Assembly (NCBI RefSeq): GCF_000517065.1
Contig: NZ_KI912105.1
Location: 416,061 to 480,060, forward strand
From: Alkaliflexus imshenetskii DSM 15055
GTDB lineage: Bacteria > Bacteroidota > Bacteroidia > Bacteroidales > Marinilabiliaceae
Reading direction: 5' to 3'
Length of the DNA: 64,000 nt
Shown: piece after piece, positions 1 to 9,769 of the stretch
Numbering within the stretch: the stretch's first letter is position 1
Layout of the letters: each line of letters opens with the position of its first letter
Notes under the pieces: model-generated
The model's input: only the letters and a program-made list of their open reading frames with translations
The model's database searches: none
Told to the model about the DNA's origin: nothing
Program-made: the position numbers and the translations under genes

Positions 1-391
1 CATTCACAGGACAACGGTTTTCAACTACCTCAATCCATTTTTCTATTGTGGCCTGGTCGGCATCGCTATCCAAATCAAGCTTAACCTTAATGCCTTGAAA
101 GCCGGCCCGCTCATCATTTGAAAGACCAAGGAATCTGGCCGGATTTATATCTCCGGAGACTTCAACAGAGAGCTTATGAATGGTGAAGCCCAACTCCTTA
201 GCCACGATGTGTGCCACCACATTTAAACATCCGGCATATCCGGCAAGAATGTACTCCACCGGATTAGCCCCGGCGTCTGTGCCATTTAGTTGTGCCGGCT
301 CATCCACCACAATACTGAATTGACGTGCCTCCACATCCAGACGTGTCTCATTTTTGTTTGTTCCGTTTACAGAAAAAGTAAGTTTAGACAT
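1..391 (-). CDS. OsmC family peroxide/redox protein, 3' end outside window
   Basis: Reading leftward from an ATG at 389-391, 130 codons are visible before the window edge. The translation has the OsmC pattern: a beta-rich N-terminus, then a helix with the first conserved cysteine (C55, context YAGCLNVV) and the second cysteine in RCPVN (C127). In the family these two cysteines form the thiol pair that reduces organic hydroperoxides, though many OsmC-like proteins have other or unknown substrates. The enzyme would be cytoplasmic. Only about ten C-terminal residues should be missing compared with a usual length near 140. The gene stands alone here, with a 650-base gap behind its start. Family assignment is firm; the substrate is not known. 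Confidence 0.85.
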   Translation of the reverse strand, partial: MSKLTFSVNGTNKNETRLDVEARQFSIVVDEPAQLNGTDAGANPVEYILAGYAGCLNVVAHIVAKELGFTIHKLSVEVSGDINPARFLGLSNDERAGFQGIKVKLDLDSDADQATIEKWIEVVENRCPVN

Positions 392-1044
392 GTTATCTCG
401 TTTAAGGTTTTTTAATTATGAATTACTGCACCAAAACAATCACGTTTTGATACTTACAAAGATGTCAGCTTTGAAAACTTCCTGAAATCCCACAGATGTG
501 GCATTTTATATACCATAAAAAGGGTATATACCACTTATGGAAACCAATAAAATTACATCAACGATAATTGGCTGTTTAACAACAAAAAAAAACTGCTTAT
601 CAAAGAAAAGCGTAAAGGACATTAGTTCTTCATAAATTTGAAGTACAATTTTACAACATGCTTAAAGCCTCTGAATTACAACAAATAAAATTCATCTTCC
701 GGTTTACTTCACGGAGGCTCTTACCATTTAATTCAAGCAAACGTGCCATTAATAAGACCTATGTACAAACATTTTGTGCGTTTTGGAATCGACCATACAC
801 TTGATCCTTTCAAATTTACCCACCTCGCCTTCAACCCTTTGTAAGGAAATACATTACCGGCACAACATCGCTTTACTCACCAAAGAGTAAAAATTGCATA
901 AAACCTCAGGTCATCAACATCCTAAGGTCAGTGAAACTGCAAAACAGCGCCATTATTCGGTATGTATAACAACAACTACACAATTCTGGAAACATTGGAA
1001 TCAGATAGTGTTACCAAACACTGGTACAACTAACCCAAAAGAAA
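392..1044. other. Non-coding stretch between osmC-like gene and acetyltransferase
   Basis: About 650 AT-rich bases. The only clear structure is an inverted repeat, TATATACC at 507-514 and GGTATATA at 523-530 with an 8-base loop, about 115 bases upstream of the OsmC-like gene. It could be an operator or a small hairpin. A 63-codon frame at 894-1085 has a composition unlike a protein and overlaps the next gene, so it is not called. Confidence 0.4.
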
Positions 1045-2091
1045 ATGCAACATCAATATCGCAACCTAAACATAGAACTTGTTAGTCCGGAGAAGTATAT
1101 GACAGGCCTCAGCAATTTCAAAATGAGTACATTTAACATGCCTGAATGGGTTCTGTCGATGGCCAATAACGGGAACAAGCCAATATTTATTCATTATCTG
1201 CAAGACGAGCAAGTAGTGGCTAAGTCGGCCGGTTTAATTGCGCATTGTCAACTATTAAAAAACCGGGTTTTATATTTCTTTTGCTACCCTTCGGTTCTAA
1301 ATGAATATTCTGAAAATGAACACCTTCTTCTATCTCTAAAGCGTTTGGCCCAACAATTAAAAATTCCGCGGGTAATTATCAGTTCCTACGATCAAAGAAC
1401 CTGCGAATGCATAGAGCCGGAAGGGTTCTTAAAAACCGAAAGAAATGAGTTTGTAATTGATCTTACAACACATAGCGAAGCCAGCTACAGCAGACGGTTT
1501 AAAAACAATCTAAAGAAAAGTCGCAAACACAATATCGCCATTGTTGAAAGTAAAAATGAGGACAATGACATTCGTCTGCTCAACTTTTTGAACTGCACCC
1601 TTAGCGAACGTACCGAGGCACGCCATCGCAAAAAATACAATCCACTGTTTATGCCATACATGGATTGCCAGTCGTTAAAGAACTTAGCCGACACTTCTCT
1701 TACTAAGTTCTATGAAGTTGTGGTTGATGGAGATATTCATGGCGTTGCCCTTCTTCTGGAGAACATCGACCATGTAATCGTTCTGATGTATGGCATCGAC
1801 AAAGCCGGCTATGAAAGTGGGTGCGCAGCCTACATGTTCGACCATTTTATAAAAACCTTCAGCGAAAAAGGAATGAAATACATCAATTTGGGAGGCGTTC
1901 CGGATGGAGAAGATGGTGAAAACCTGACCATATTTAAAGAATCGATGGGAGCCAAAAAGATACAGGTTTACGGAGCCACCACCAACTTTCTTACCTTCCC
2001 CCATTTCTTAGCTAACCCAGCCATCACCATCGCCAGAAACCTATGCAAATTTAAACCTGTTAAACAACTCAAGGATAAGATATACAATTGA
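1045..2091 (+). CDS. GNAT/FemAB-like acetyltransferase (Acetyltransf_6 type)
   Basis: This 348-residue soluble protein has the double-GNAT look of BioF2/FemAB-like acyltransferases. In the C-terminal half a strand-turn-strand (FYEVVVDGDIHGVALLLE, about residues 218-235) precedes a helix that starts after GYESGCAAYMFD, then a strand KYINLGGV and the segment IFKESMGAKK. A basic stretch (RRFKNNLKKSRKHN, near residue 150) is common in this group. Related proteins aminoacylate or acylate cell-envelope amino sugars or peptides, but the substrate cannot be told here. A later ATG at 1099 would remove 18 residues and is an alternative start. It stands alone, with no operon partner. Confidence 0.7.
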   Translation: MQHQYRNLNIELVSPEKYMTGLSNFKMSTFNMPEWVLSMANNGNKPIFIHYLQDEQVVAKSAGLIAHCQLLKNRVLYFFCYPSVLNEYSENEHLLLSLKRLAQQLKIPRVIISSYDQRTCECIEPEGFLKTERNEFVIDLTTHSEASYSRRFKNNLKKSRKHNIAIVESKNEDNDIRLLNFLNCTLSERTEARHRKKYNPLFMPYMDCQSLKNLADTSLTKFYEVVVDGDIHGVALLLENIDHVIVLMYGIDKAGYESGCAAYMFDHFIKTFSEKGMKYINLGGVPDGEDGENLTIFKESMGAKKIQVYGATTNFLTFPHFLANPAITIARNLCKFKPVKQLKDKIYN

Positions 2092-2292
2092 AGAAATCTG
2101 TTTTAATTTGAATATTTAGTCATTTTGTCTCAACATCAACCTCCAACACTTAGTAACTCTTGATTTTTAAACGTTGAGATAATTACATGGCAGGTTATGA
2201 AGTAGAATGTTTCTGCGAAATACTCTAACAATAGAGTATCAGATATGAGATAACGACAAAGCAATACTTTCAGCAATCACACTGGATTGTGT

Positions 2293-2955
2293 CTATATAT
2301 AATACTCGATATTGTCGATCCATCCGGAGCGTATGGCATGCATTATCAATTCAGAACTGCTATTCACACTCAGTTTTCGGAATATGTTTTTACGGTGGGT
2401 CATTACAGTATGGTGACTGATGTGTTTGCGCGCAGCAATCTCTTTGGTGGTAAGCCCTTCGGCTATCATACGAACTATCTCTGTTTCGGTTTGTGTGAGC
2501 TGCACGGAATCCTCAATGCGTGGTTTTCGCGAGCCTTCATCCATAAGAAGTTCCAAAAACTCCTCCGAAAAATATTTTCGACGTTTCAACGTGGCCTCAA
2601 TGGCCATCATCAATTCGTCGCGATCGCTGTTTTTGCTGATGATGTTTTTGATGCCCCTTTTCGTCATCTCATTAAAATCATGCTTAACAACCTGATTGGT
2701 AAGCACCAGAATAGACATGCCTTCATACTTTCTTAAAAACTCAGCAAACACCTCAATGCCATCGTATTCAAACGTAGCATAATCAGTAATCAGCAAATCA
2801 ACAGGTTTACTACTTAAAATGGTGATTAGCTCATGATACTGGCAGGCCAATCCGGCAAAACAAAATTTATCATTTGCCTTGATGATGGACACCAAAGATT
2901 CTGTTACAAGAAATTGCGAATCGGCAATGGCAACATTAACGCGGGGGCTTAACAT
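2293..2955 (-). CDS. Response regulator, REC plus LuxR-type HTH
   Basis: A 220-residue two-domain transcription regulator of the NarL/FixJ class. The receiver domain covers about residues 5-120, with the phospho-acceptor aspartate at D58 (DLLITDYATF), an acidic residue near position 12 and a lysine in SKNSDRDE. The LuxR helix-turn-helix (about 150-215) contains LTQTETEIVRMIAEGLTTKEIA and the recognition helix SHHTVMTHRKNIFRKL. No histidine kinase gene lies next to it, so it is probably an orphan partner of a kinase elsewhere. Target genes are unknown. An unusual inverted-repeat cluster lies 140-200 bases upstream of its start and may be its own control region. Confidence 0.88.
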   Translation of the reverse strand: MLSPRVNVAIADSQFLVTESLVSIIKANDKFCFAGLACQYHELITILSSKPVDLLITDYATFEYDGIEVFAEFLRKYEGMSILVLTNQVVKHDFNEMTKRGIKNIISKNSDRDELMMAIEATLKRRKYFSEEFLELLMDEGSRKPRIEDSVQLTQTETEIVRMIAEGLTTKEIAARKHISHHTVMTHRKNIFRKLSVNSSSELIMHAIRSGWIDNIEYYI

Positions 2956-3092
2956 CGGTCAGTTTATTTCGCATAAAAATAGCAAAAAGCACCCAACTTA
3001 CAACTTTGCCATTTGGCTGTTTGTTCTTAAATCTAGGCCAACATCGAAATAGTATCCCAATGTTTGGTAGAGAGGACAGGAACAATGCAAAC

Positions 3093-3152
3093 TTTAACGC
3101 ACCATAGATATAATTTTAATGCGCATTAAACAGAAGTCTATAGTGCATTAAA
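3093..3152. promoter_or_regulatory. Nested inverted repeats, probable operator array
   Basis: A 16-base arm at 3093-3108 (TTTAACGCACCATAGA) is repeated inverted at 3137-3152 with 14 of 16 positions matching. Exactly between them sits a perfect 16-base palindrome, TTTAATGCGCATTAAA, at 3115-3130. Four copies of a TTTAAYGC half-site are therefore arranged symmetrically. It lies between the divergent response regulator gene and the aminotransferase gene. The symmetry suggests a DNA-binding site for a dimeric or tetrameric regulator; this is inference. Confidence 0.5.
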
Positions 3153-3516
3153 TTGCAGAAACCTCCTGATCATTACTGTAGAAGCATTTGTTGTTAGGCT
3201 AAACTCATTGTAATCTTAAATACAATACAACTGCGTGATGATTCCATTCTGGCGAGCTACCCTGCCATGTATTACCGGCCTTAAGAGGTTAGAGTAACAA
3301 ATAACGTATATTTCACCATGAACAACTCTTACGGTCTAACATATTTTAACCACAGATTCTTGTAAAATGTAAGAAAAAAGCCCTAATTTTATTTTTATCT
3401 GAAACCTCTGTGTTTGTTAAGCATTCTCTTGTTTTTTCAGCTGATTTACAGACGCAGTGTCGGTTTCAAAGCATTTACAGCGCAGTGAAGCGCTTTTACC
3501 TGATTAAAAAAAACAC

Positions 3517-3524
3517 TACTTTTG
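3517..3524 (+). promoter_or_regulatory. Bacteroidota -7 element upstream of aminotransferase
   Basis: TACTTTTG fits the TAnnTTTG -7 consensus of Bacteroidota and lies 26 bases before the ATG of the aminotransferase. A matching TTTG is not clear at the expected -33 distance (only TTTT near 3494), so the call rests on the -7 box and its position. Confidence 0.45.
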
Positions 3525-3549
3525 TATCATTGCAACTATAAATACAACT

Positions 3550-4836
3550 ATGAACCCTCAGGCACAAGAACTTAACAACCTATTGTTGGCCAACAACAAG
3601 AACGTATTCGAAATGCTGTCACAGCGCGGCAAATCAATCTTTTTCCCCAAAAAAGGCATATTAGGTCAGAGTGCGGAAGCAAAAAGCACAAAAATAAATG
3701 CAACCATTGGCGCTGCCATCGAAGATGATCGCAGTCCAATGCGTCTGAAATCAATCAGCGACCGCATCAATTTAGACCCGTCATTTGCTTTCCCTTATGC
3801 ACCAAGCTTTGGACGTCCTGACATACGAAAGCGCTGGCAGTCTCTCATTTATGAAAAAAACCCGGCGCTTAACAATACACCCGTAAGTCTTCCGGTTGTA
3901 ACCAACGCTCTAACGCATGGTATCAGCATGGCCGGATACATGTTTCTGGATCCGGGTCAGGAAGTGCTTGTACCCAACCTGTTTTGGGGCAACTACAACC
4001 TCACGTTTATCAATGCTTACGACGCCCGCATAACCACTTACAATCTGTTTAAAAATGATGGATTGGATGTAGATGCCATGTCAGAAAAGCTCATGGCAGA
4101 TGGCGACAAAAAGGTGTTACTGCTCAATTTCCCCAACAACCCCACTGGCTACTCTCCTACCGTTGAGGAGATGAAGCAACTTATTGCCGCCATAAGCAAA
4201 GCAGCTAATGCCGGTAAAAAGGTTGTGGTAATTTGTGACGATGCCTACTTTGGACTTGTGTTTGAAGATAACATCGAAACCCAGTCGCCTTTTGCATGGC
4301 TTTCGACCCTCCACGAAAACGTGCTTGCCGTAAAAGTGGATGGACCAACAAAAGAAGATTACGTTTGGGGCTTACGTGTTGGCTTTATCACCTACGGGAT
4401 TAAAGGAGGCAATGCAGAGCTATATGAGGCACTTGAAAACAAAACAGCCGGTGCGGTTCGTGGCAACATTTCAAATGCATCCAACCTGTCGCAATCGCTA
4501 CTGCTTCATGCATTTGATTCTCCCACCTACAAGCAGGAGAAGCAGGAGAAATTCGACATCATGCAAACCCGTTACAGTGCAGTAAAAGAAGTTCTCAAGG
4601 ATGGAAAATACCAGAAGTATTTTACTGCCCTCCCATACAATTCAGGTTATTTCATGTGTATTAAACTTCGTGATGGCCTTAACGCTGAAGCGGTTCGTCA
4701 GTTGCTCATTAGCAAGTATAGCATTGGAGTGATTAGCCTTGGCGATTTGTTGCGCATAGCATTTGCTGCTGTAGCTGCCACCGATGTAAAAACACTCTTC
4801 GACGGCATTTACGAAGCCTGCAAGGAACTGGCATAA
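3550..4836 (+). CDS. Class I/II PLP-dependent aminotransferase
   Basis: The 428-residue protein is a fold-type I aminotransferase. Recognisable elements are NFPNNPTGYSPT (about residues 193-204), the PLP-ring aspartate in VVICDDAYFG (about 227-235), the likely Schiff-base lysine K268 in DGPTKED, and the substrate-carboxylate arginine region WGLRVGF just after it. Related Bacteroidota proteins are annotated only as class I/II aminotransferases; the N-terminal segment with GQSAEAK and NATIG is typical of that group. The amino donor is not predictable. The gene is monocistronic, with its own -7 box in front and a strong hairpin behind. Confidence 0.85.
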   Translation: MNPQAQELNNLLLANNKNVFEMLSQRGKSIFFPKKGILGQSAEAKSTKINATIGAAIEDDRSPMRLKSISDRINLDPSFAFPYAPSFGRPDIRKRWQSLIYEKNPALNNTPVSLPVVTNALTHGISMAGYMFLDPGQEVLVPNLFWGNYNLTFINAYDARITTYNLFKNDGLDVDAMSEKLMADGDKKVLLLNFPNNPTGYSPTVEEMKQLIAAISKAANAGKKVVVICDDAYFGLVFEDNIETQSPFAWLSTLHENVLAVKVDGPTKEDYVWGLRVGFITYGIKGGNAELYEALENKTAGAVRGNISNASNLSQSLLLHAFDSPTYKQEKQEKFDIMQTRYSAVKEVLKDGKYQKYFTALPYNSGYFMCIKLRDGLNAEAVRQLLISKYSIGVISLGDLLRIAFAAVAATDVKTLFDGIYEACKELA

Positions 4837-4859
4837 GCAGGATTTTTCGATAAAAACAG

Positions 4860-4895
4860 ATGCGGCCATCTCTTGTGATTCAGAGATGGCCGCAT
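4860..4895. terminator. Hairpin between convergent genes
   Basis: ATGCGGCCATCTCT (4860-4873) and its exact complement (4882-4895) form a 14-base-pair stem with an 8-base loop, located between the converging aminotransferase and hflC genes. Short T and A runs flank it (TTTTTC upstream, TTTG downstream), so it probably ends transcription from both sides. Confidence 0.8.
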
Positions 4896-4919
4896 TTGCA
4901 ATAACATGATCAGTTTCGA

Positions 4920-5861
4920 TTATCTCATCCCTTTAAGATATTTGTAAAGTTCACTCTTGGTCGAAAGAATTATTTGCGTGCCTTCATCAAAGGTGCGTTC
5001 AAATGTCTCCATCGATTTTATAAATGCATACAACTCACGCGATGCCGCACTGCGGTCGTAGGCTGCGGCATAAATTGCAGCGGCCTGGGCATCGGCCTTA
5101 CCCATTATCTCTTCGGCAGTTCGAAATGCAGCAGACTGAATAGACTGCAACTCACGCTCCTTTTCACCATTAATGATTGAGGCTTCGCCCATCCCTTCGG
5201 AGCGGAACTCCTCAGCAATACGCATACGCTCACTTTGCATACGGTTATAAACCTGCTCACGCACTTCGGGTACGTAATTGATACGCTTAATTTTAAAATC
5301 GAGCACCACCACACCCAAATCACGAGCCTGATTGTTGGCCGATTCGCGAATCATACGTTGAATGCGTTCGCGTCCCACTTCGATATGAATGAGCGAATCA
5401 CCAATCATCTCACCAATAACGCCTGACGAAACAGGTGTGCGGTTGCTTGTACGTACAGCTTCCTCCAGATTGTGATTGGCAATAAAGTCCCTTGTTTCAC
5501 CATCCAGAATATCGGCAAGGCGCGACATTGCACCACGCTCATTGGTAAGTCGGATGTAAAAAAGCAAAGGATCGGTGATTTGCCAACGCGCGTAGGTATC
5601 CACAAATATGTACTTCTTGTCCTTTGTAGGAATCTGATTTGGGTCACCATCCCACTCCATAAAGCGTTTCTCAAAAAAGTGGGTTTTCTGGATGAATGGA
5701 GTCTTGAATTTCAGTCCCGGTGTTGTAATGGCCTCTCCAACAGGTCGGCCAAACTGTGTCACTACCACCTGCTGTGTTTCATTCACAATAAAAGCACTCT
5801 CAAACACAAGAAATGCGAGGATGGCAACTGCAACCAGGGCGATTATATTTTTTTTATTCAT
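4920..5861 (-). CDS. hflC: HflC, SPFH-family protease modulator
   Basis: A 313-residue protein with one N-terminal membrane segment (about residues 6-26) followed by a prohibitin/SPFH domain starting at VVVTQFGRPVGE. The HflC signature region FVDTYARWQITDPLLFYIRL and the C-terminal coiled coil with RSEGMGEAS and GEKERELQSIQS are clear. In known bacteria HflC pairs with HflK in a periplasmic cage around the FtsH protease and tunes membrane-protein turnover. It lies 154 bases downstream of hflK on the same strand, as expected for an operon. Length agrees with the family. A convergent gene and hairpin close the unit. Confidence 0.93.
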   Translation of the reverse strand: MNKKNIIALVAVAILAFLVFESAFIVNETQQVVVTQFGRPVGEAITTPGLKFKTPFIQKTHFFEKRFMEWDGDPNQIPTKDKKYIFVDTYARWQITDPLLFYIRLTNERGAMSRLADILDGETRDFIANHNLEEAVRTSNRTPVSSGVIGEMIGDSLIHIEVGRERIQRMIRESANNQARDLGVVVLDFKIKRINYVPEVREQVYNRMQSERMRIAEEFRSEGMGEASIINGEKERELQSIQSAAFRTAEEIMGKADAQAAAIYAAAYDRSAASRELYAFIKSMETFERTFDEGTQIILSTKSELYKYLKGMR

Positions 5862-6015
5862 TGGTATGTTATTAATAAATCATCAGTAAAAAAATTAATC
5901 AGCATTTGTCCGGATGAGACTTCCTGAAAAAGATAAATCTGATTTGCTGAGCTACGTAAGACTCACCGAAAGTTCATTGGTCAAAGCTATTTTGCTGCTT
6001 CGGAAGAGAAAAAAA

Positions 6016-7005
6016 TCAGTTTCCTGAGGTTTTCTTTCCGGTCATTTGCATTTGCAAAAGTGGCAGCACATTATTTCCTTCCTGATCGGTAATAATTTTA
6101 TTGCCAAGTTTGGGTAGTACCCGCTGCATGGTTTCCAGATAAATACGACGTCGGGTTACATCCTGCGCTTTAATATATTCCTGATAAAGCATGTTGAAAC
6201 GAGCAGCTTCACCCTGAGCGGTATTGACACGAGCCGTGGCATAACCTTCAGCTTTTTGAATGGTCTCCTGTGCCTGTCCGCGTGCGCGTGGTATTACCCT
6301 GTTGTACTCTGATTTGGCCTGGTTTATAAGAGTTTCCTTCTCCTGCTGAGCCTGGTTCACTGCGTTGAAGGCAGCTTTTACCGGATCGGGGGGATTCACA
6401 TCCTGAAGCACCACCTGATCTACACGAATGCCCAATGAATACTCATCGCACAGAGCCTGCATAAGGTCTTTTACCGTATTGGCAATTTCTACACGTCCCA
6501 CGGTAAGCACCTCGTTCACGGTGCGGTCACCAACCACTTGCCGCATGGTCGACTCGGAAATATCGCGCAGCGTGGTTTCAGGATTACGAACCATAAAAAG
6601 GTACTTGTAAGGGTCGGAAACCCGATATTGTACCACCCATTCCACATCAGCCAGGTTCAAATCTCCGGTTAGCATAAGAGATTCATCTGCCGTACCGCGC
6701 TTTGTATATTCTGAACGCACGCCGGAAGCAACTGTACGGAAACCAAACTCCTGCTTCTGCTGACGTTCCACAGGCACTTTCTGAACGATTTCCATAAAGG
6801 GGATTTTAAAATTCAAGCCAGGTTGCACCAGCCGTGTAAACTTACCAAAACGGGTAATTACACCTATCTCTTCGGGGCCAACCTGAAAAAAGCCACTCCA
6901 AACCACAAGTAAAAGGAAAATACCCAAGAGTATCCTTTTAAAATTGTTCAGGATATTCTGAACAAAAGGTGGCACTTCTACATTACCATAATTTTGTGTT
7001 GTCAT
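6016..7005 (-). CDS. hflK: HflK, SPFH-family protease modulator
   Basis: This 329-residue partner of HflC has a cytoplasmic N-terminus, one membrane segment (about residues 25-45, FKRILLGIFLLLVVWSGFF) and an SPFH domain beginning at EEIGVITRFGKFTR. It contains the HflK-typical LTGDLNLADVEWVVQYRVSD and QDVNPPDPVKAAFNAVNQAQQEK, then a coiled coil rich in Q, E and A. The glycine-rich N-terminal region of proteobacterial HflK is short here, as usual in Bacteroidota. It is the first gene of the hflK-hflC pair. A TAnnTTTG-like box (TAAATTTG) reads leftward at 7072-7065, about 60 bases upstream of the start, without a good -33 box. Confidence 0.93.
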   Translation of the reverse strand: MTTQNYGNVEVPPFVQNILNNFKRILLGIFLLLVVWSGFFQVGPEEIGVITRFGKFTRLVQPGLNFKIPFMEIVQKVPVERQQKQEFGFRTVASGVRSEYTKRGTADESLMLTGDLNLADVEWVVQYRVSDPYKYLFMVRNPETTLRDISESTMRQVVGDRTVNEVLTVGRVEIANTVKDLMQALCDEYSLGIRVDQVVLQDVNPPDPVKAAFNAVNQAQQEKETLINQAKSEYNRVIPRARGQAQETIQKAEGYATARVNTAQGEAARFNMLYQEYIKAQDVTRRRIYLETMQRVLPKLGNKIITDQEGNNVLPLLQMQMTGKKTSGN

Positions 7006-7108
7006 TCAATAGGTTTTATGATTGTGATTGATATAAAAATTACATGAGAAAGAATTGCAGAGACCAAATTTAAAGCAGAGGCTGATACCTTATGCACTAC
7101 AAATCAAT

Positions 7109-9319
7109 TTATGATTTTGCTAAAATACCAAGGAATTTCCGAACGGCCTCAACAGTTTCCAATTTATACGATGCGCTGGTGTGTTTAATTCCTACTTTCA
7201 CTGTGATGGCCGATGCGGGCAATTCGCGAAACAGATACTCGTCTGTCCAATCGTCGCCCATGGCAAGGATAAAGTCGGCATCCAGATTCATCAGAAAGTT
7301 ATTGGCCGCAGCACCTTTATTAATACCTCCGGTTTTCACCTCTACCACTTTATTGCCTTCCATAATCTCCAGGTTGTGATTGGCCACAAATTCCGTCAGC
7401 TCATCACGCAACTCCTTGGCTCTAAGCTCGCCCAATTCGGCTTCTGCTTTGCGGTAATGCCAAACCAGCGAGTAGTTCTTCTCTTCGAGGAAAGACCCGG
7501 CAGTTCGATCCACATAACTCTCAAGCACAGGACGAATAACCGGCATCCATGAATTGGATGCATTGGCAAGCATCTGCCACTCCTCGCCAAAGCGCTTTAA
7601 CCAAACACCATGTTCACAAATCAGATTCACCTTTTTACCCTCAAACCAACGCCCGAGCGTCTCCTTGTCGCGACCACTGATTATGGTCACCACATTCTGT
7701 TGTATGGCCGTTAAGCTATCGATAAGGGTGTTTAGTGCTTTATCAGGCATAGCTTCCTGCGGGTCACCATGAAATCCGGTAAGTGTTCCGTCATAATCAA
7801 GAAAAATGGCTCTGGTTGCGGCGGTTTTATATTTATCGATGATAAAATCCTGCACCTCAGGAGTGATTTTTTTGGCAAGAAAATCGCGTTGGAGCTTGTT
7901 TACCCGCTGAAGCGATTTCACAAACTCGCGAGCCCATTTAAATACATCGTAACGCCGCAGCCGCTCTTGCATAATGCGTATGCGTTTCTGCTGCTGCTCC
8001 TGCGGCATTTCGAGCGCCAGAAGAATGGCTTTCTCTGTCTCCTCTTCGTCGTTGGGATTGATGATGATGGCTTCACCCATCTCCTTGGCTACACCGGCCA
8101 TTTCACTTAATACCATAACGCCATTCTGGTTGATACGCGACGCCACATACTCCTTTGCAACCAGATTCATGCCATCTCTCACGGGGGTGATGAGTGCCAC
8201 GTCGCACATGCTGTAAAGTTCCACCAGATTGTCAAATGGCATAGACCGGTAGAAATACCATACAGGCGTGTAGTTTATGTTGCCGTACAGTCCGTTGATG
8301 CCTCCCACCAACTCTTCCACTTCGCTTTTTAACCGCTGATAATGAATCACTTTATTACGCGATGGCACTGCAAGCATTACCAACGTTACTTTTCCGCGGT
8401 ACTCGGGATGGTTCTCGAGAAAACGGCCAAATGCGCGCAGCCGGTTGGGAATGCCTTTAGAGTAATCCAAACGGTCAATAGATAACACAAGGCGGCGCTC
8501 TTCATCCATAAGATAGAACTTCTCCAACTCACGATGCACCTCAGAACGCTCCTTCAACGGTGTTTGATGAATTCTTAATGCCGCATCTTCAAACTTTTTA
8601 TAATCGATGCCCATGGGAAAGGCATCAGCCAAAACAATGCGCTCATCAATATGGATCTCATTAAAAGTGATTTCATATCCGAACAAACGGCGTACGCTAC
8701 TTAAAAAGTGACGCTCGTAATCGTATGTATGAAAACCAATTAAATCTGCACCAAGAAGACCCTTCAGCAAGTGATTTCGCCAGGGGAGGATGCGAAACAC
8801 CTCATAAGATGGAAACGGAATATGCAAAAAATAGCCGATGGTGATATTGGGTCTCTTGCTCTTAATCATCTCAGGCACCAGCATCAGTTGATAATCGTGA
8901 ACCCAAACAAAGTCGCCATCATCCACAACCTCAAGGGTTTTATCTGCAAATTTCTGGTTTACGGCCACATACGCGTCCCAAAACCCGGGTTGAAAATCTA
9001 CGTACTGCGCAAAATAGTGAAAAAGAGGCCATATCGTATTGTTACAAAAACCTTCGTAAAAAGATTCAACCTCATCGGATGTTAAATGAACTGTTTCGCA
9101 ACCTTCGTGTGAAAGCAATTTTTCAATCTTTAGCAGTTTGGATGGCTCTTGCTCATCGGAGGCAATTCCGGACCAGCCAATCCATTTTCCATTAAAATCT
9201 TTATAAACAGAGTTCATTCCGGTGGCCAATCCACCAACGCTGGGTTGTAATGACGGTTCATCATTTGTGTCTACCACACTAAACGGCAATCGGTTTGAAA
9301 CAATGTGTAATTTCTTCAT
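7109..9319 (-). CDS. Fused trehalose-6-phosphate synthase / phosphatase
   Basis: A bifunctional protein of about 736 residues. The first 470 residues form a GT20 glycosyltransferase that joins UDP- or GDP-glucose to glucose-6-phosphate (VSNRLPFSV at the start, VGGLATGM, VWVHDYQLMLVPE, DRLDYSKGI, TPVRDGMNLVAKEYVA). A HAD-type trehalose-6-phosphate phosphatase follows, with motif I at D508/D510 (FLDYDGTLTGF) and the metal motif ALAMGDDWTDE near the C-terminus. Synthesis of trehalose, an osmoprotectant, is therefore done by one chain. I use the ATG at 9317-9319; a TTG two codons upstream is less likely. It is divergent from a GH15 hydrolase. Confidence 0.93.
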   Translation of the reverse strand: MKKLHIVSNRLPFSVVDTNDEPSLQPSVGGLATGMNSVYKDFNGKWIGWSGIASDEQEPSKLLKIEKLLSHEGCETVHLTSDEVESFYEGFCNNTIWPLFHYFAQYVDFQPGFWDAYVAVNQKFADKTLEVVDDGDFVWVHDYQLMLVPEMIKSKRPNITIGYFLHIPFPSYEVFRILPWRNHLLKGLLGADLIGFHTYDYERHFLSSVRRLFGYEITFNEIHIDERIVLADAFPMGIDYKKFEDAALRIHQTPLKERSEVHRELEKFYLMDEERRLVLSIDRLDYSKGIPNRLRAFGRFLENHPEYRGKVTLVMLAVPSRNKVIHYQRLKSEVEELVGGINGLYGNINYTPVWYFYRSMPFDNLVELYSMCDVALITPVRDGMNLVAKEYVASRINQNGVMVLSEMAGVAKEMGEAIIINPNDEEETEKAILLALEMPQEQQQKRIRIMQERLRRYDVFKWAREFVKSLQRVNKLQRDFLAKKITPEVQDFIIDKYKTAATRAIFLDYDGTLTGFHGDPQEAMPDKALNTLIDSLTAIQQNVVTIISGRDKETLGRWFEGKKVNLICEHGVWLKRFGEEWQMLANASNSWMPVIRPVLESYVDRTAGSFLEEKNYSLVWHYRKAEAELGELRAKELRDELTEFVANHNLEIMEGNKVVEVKTGGINKGAAANNFLMNLDADFILAMGDDWTDEYLFRELPASAITVKVGIKHTSASYKLETVEAVRKFLGILAKS

Positions 9320-9769
9320 AAACAATTATTTATATTTATACAATCGGATGTATTACATAACTATCGGCAATTCACCGGTTCAGACTTTCTAAATCAGCCA
9401 AACATTTTAAAAAGTATGCAGTCAACTTTTGATAACTTCCTGTAACCTCCGGAAACACTCCCTATCTATATAACTTACACATACTTCATGTTAATTTATT
9501 GATAAAACAATGGTAAGAATGTCGGCCACATACACTTTGAATATCATCTTTATTACAAATCCGCATTTCATAAAAATCTTATGATATGTTGATTTTATAG
9601 GCCAAAATCTAAACAATAACCAACCTGATACTGTTAAATTAAACATCCTCCTTTGGTTCATCATGCCAAACTATATCTCAATTAACATTGATGTACATTG
9701 AAAAACGTTTTAAAAATTACGTTTTTTTTGCTACATTTCAAATCAAACACACGTAAAACAGCCTATATT
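9320..9769. other. Divergent control region between trehalose and GH15 genes
   Basis: About 450 AT-rich bases hold the promoters of two divergent genes. I see no complete TTTG-N19-TAnnTTTG promoter in either direction and no riboswitch-like structure. A longer reading frame for the GH15 gene begins at 9698, but its first 24 codons do not look like the family and probably belong to the leader. Confidence 0.4.

Noticed and set aside
894..1085. 63-codon frame upstream of the acetyltransferase gene
   Set aside because: It overlaps the acetyltransferase start, has a composition unlike a protein (many Q, T, H and K) and no family resemblance.
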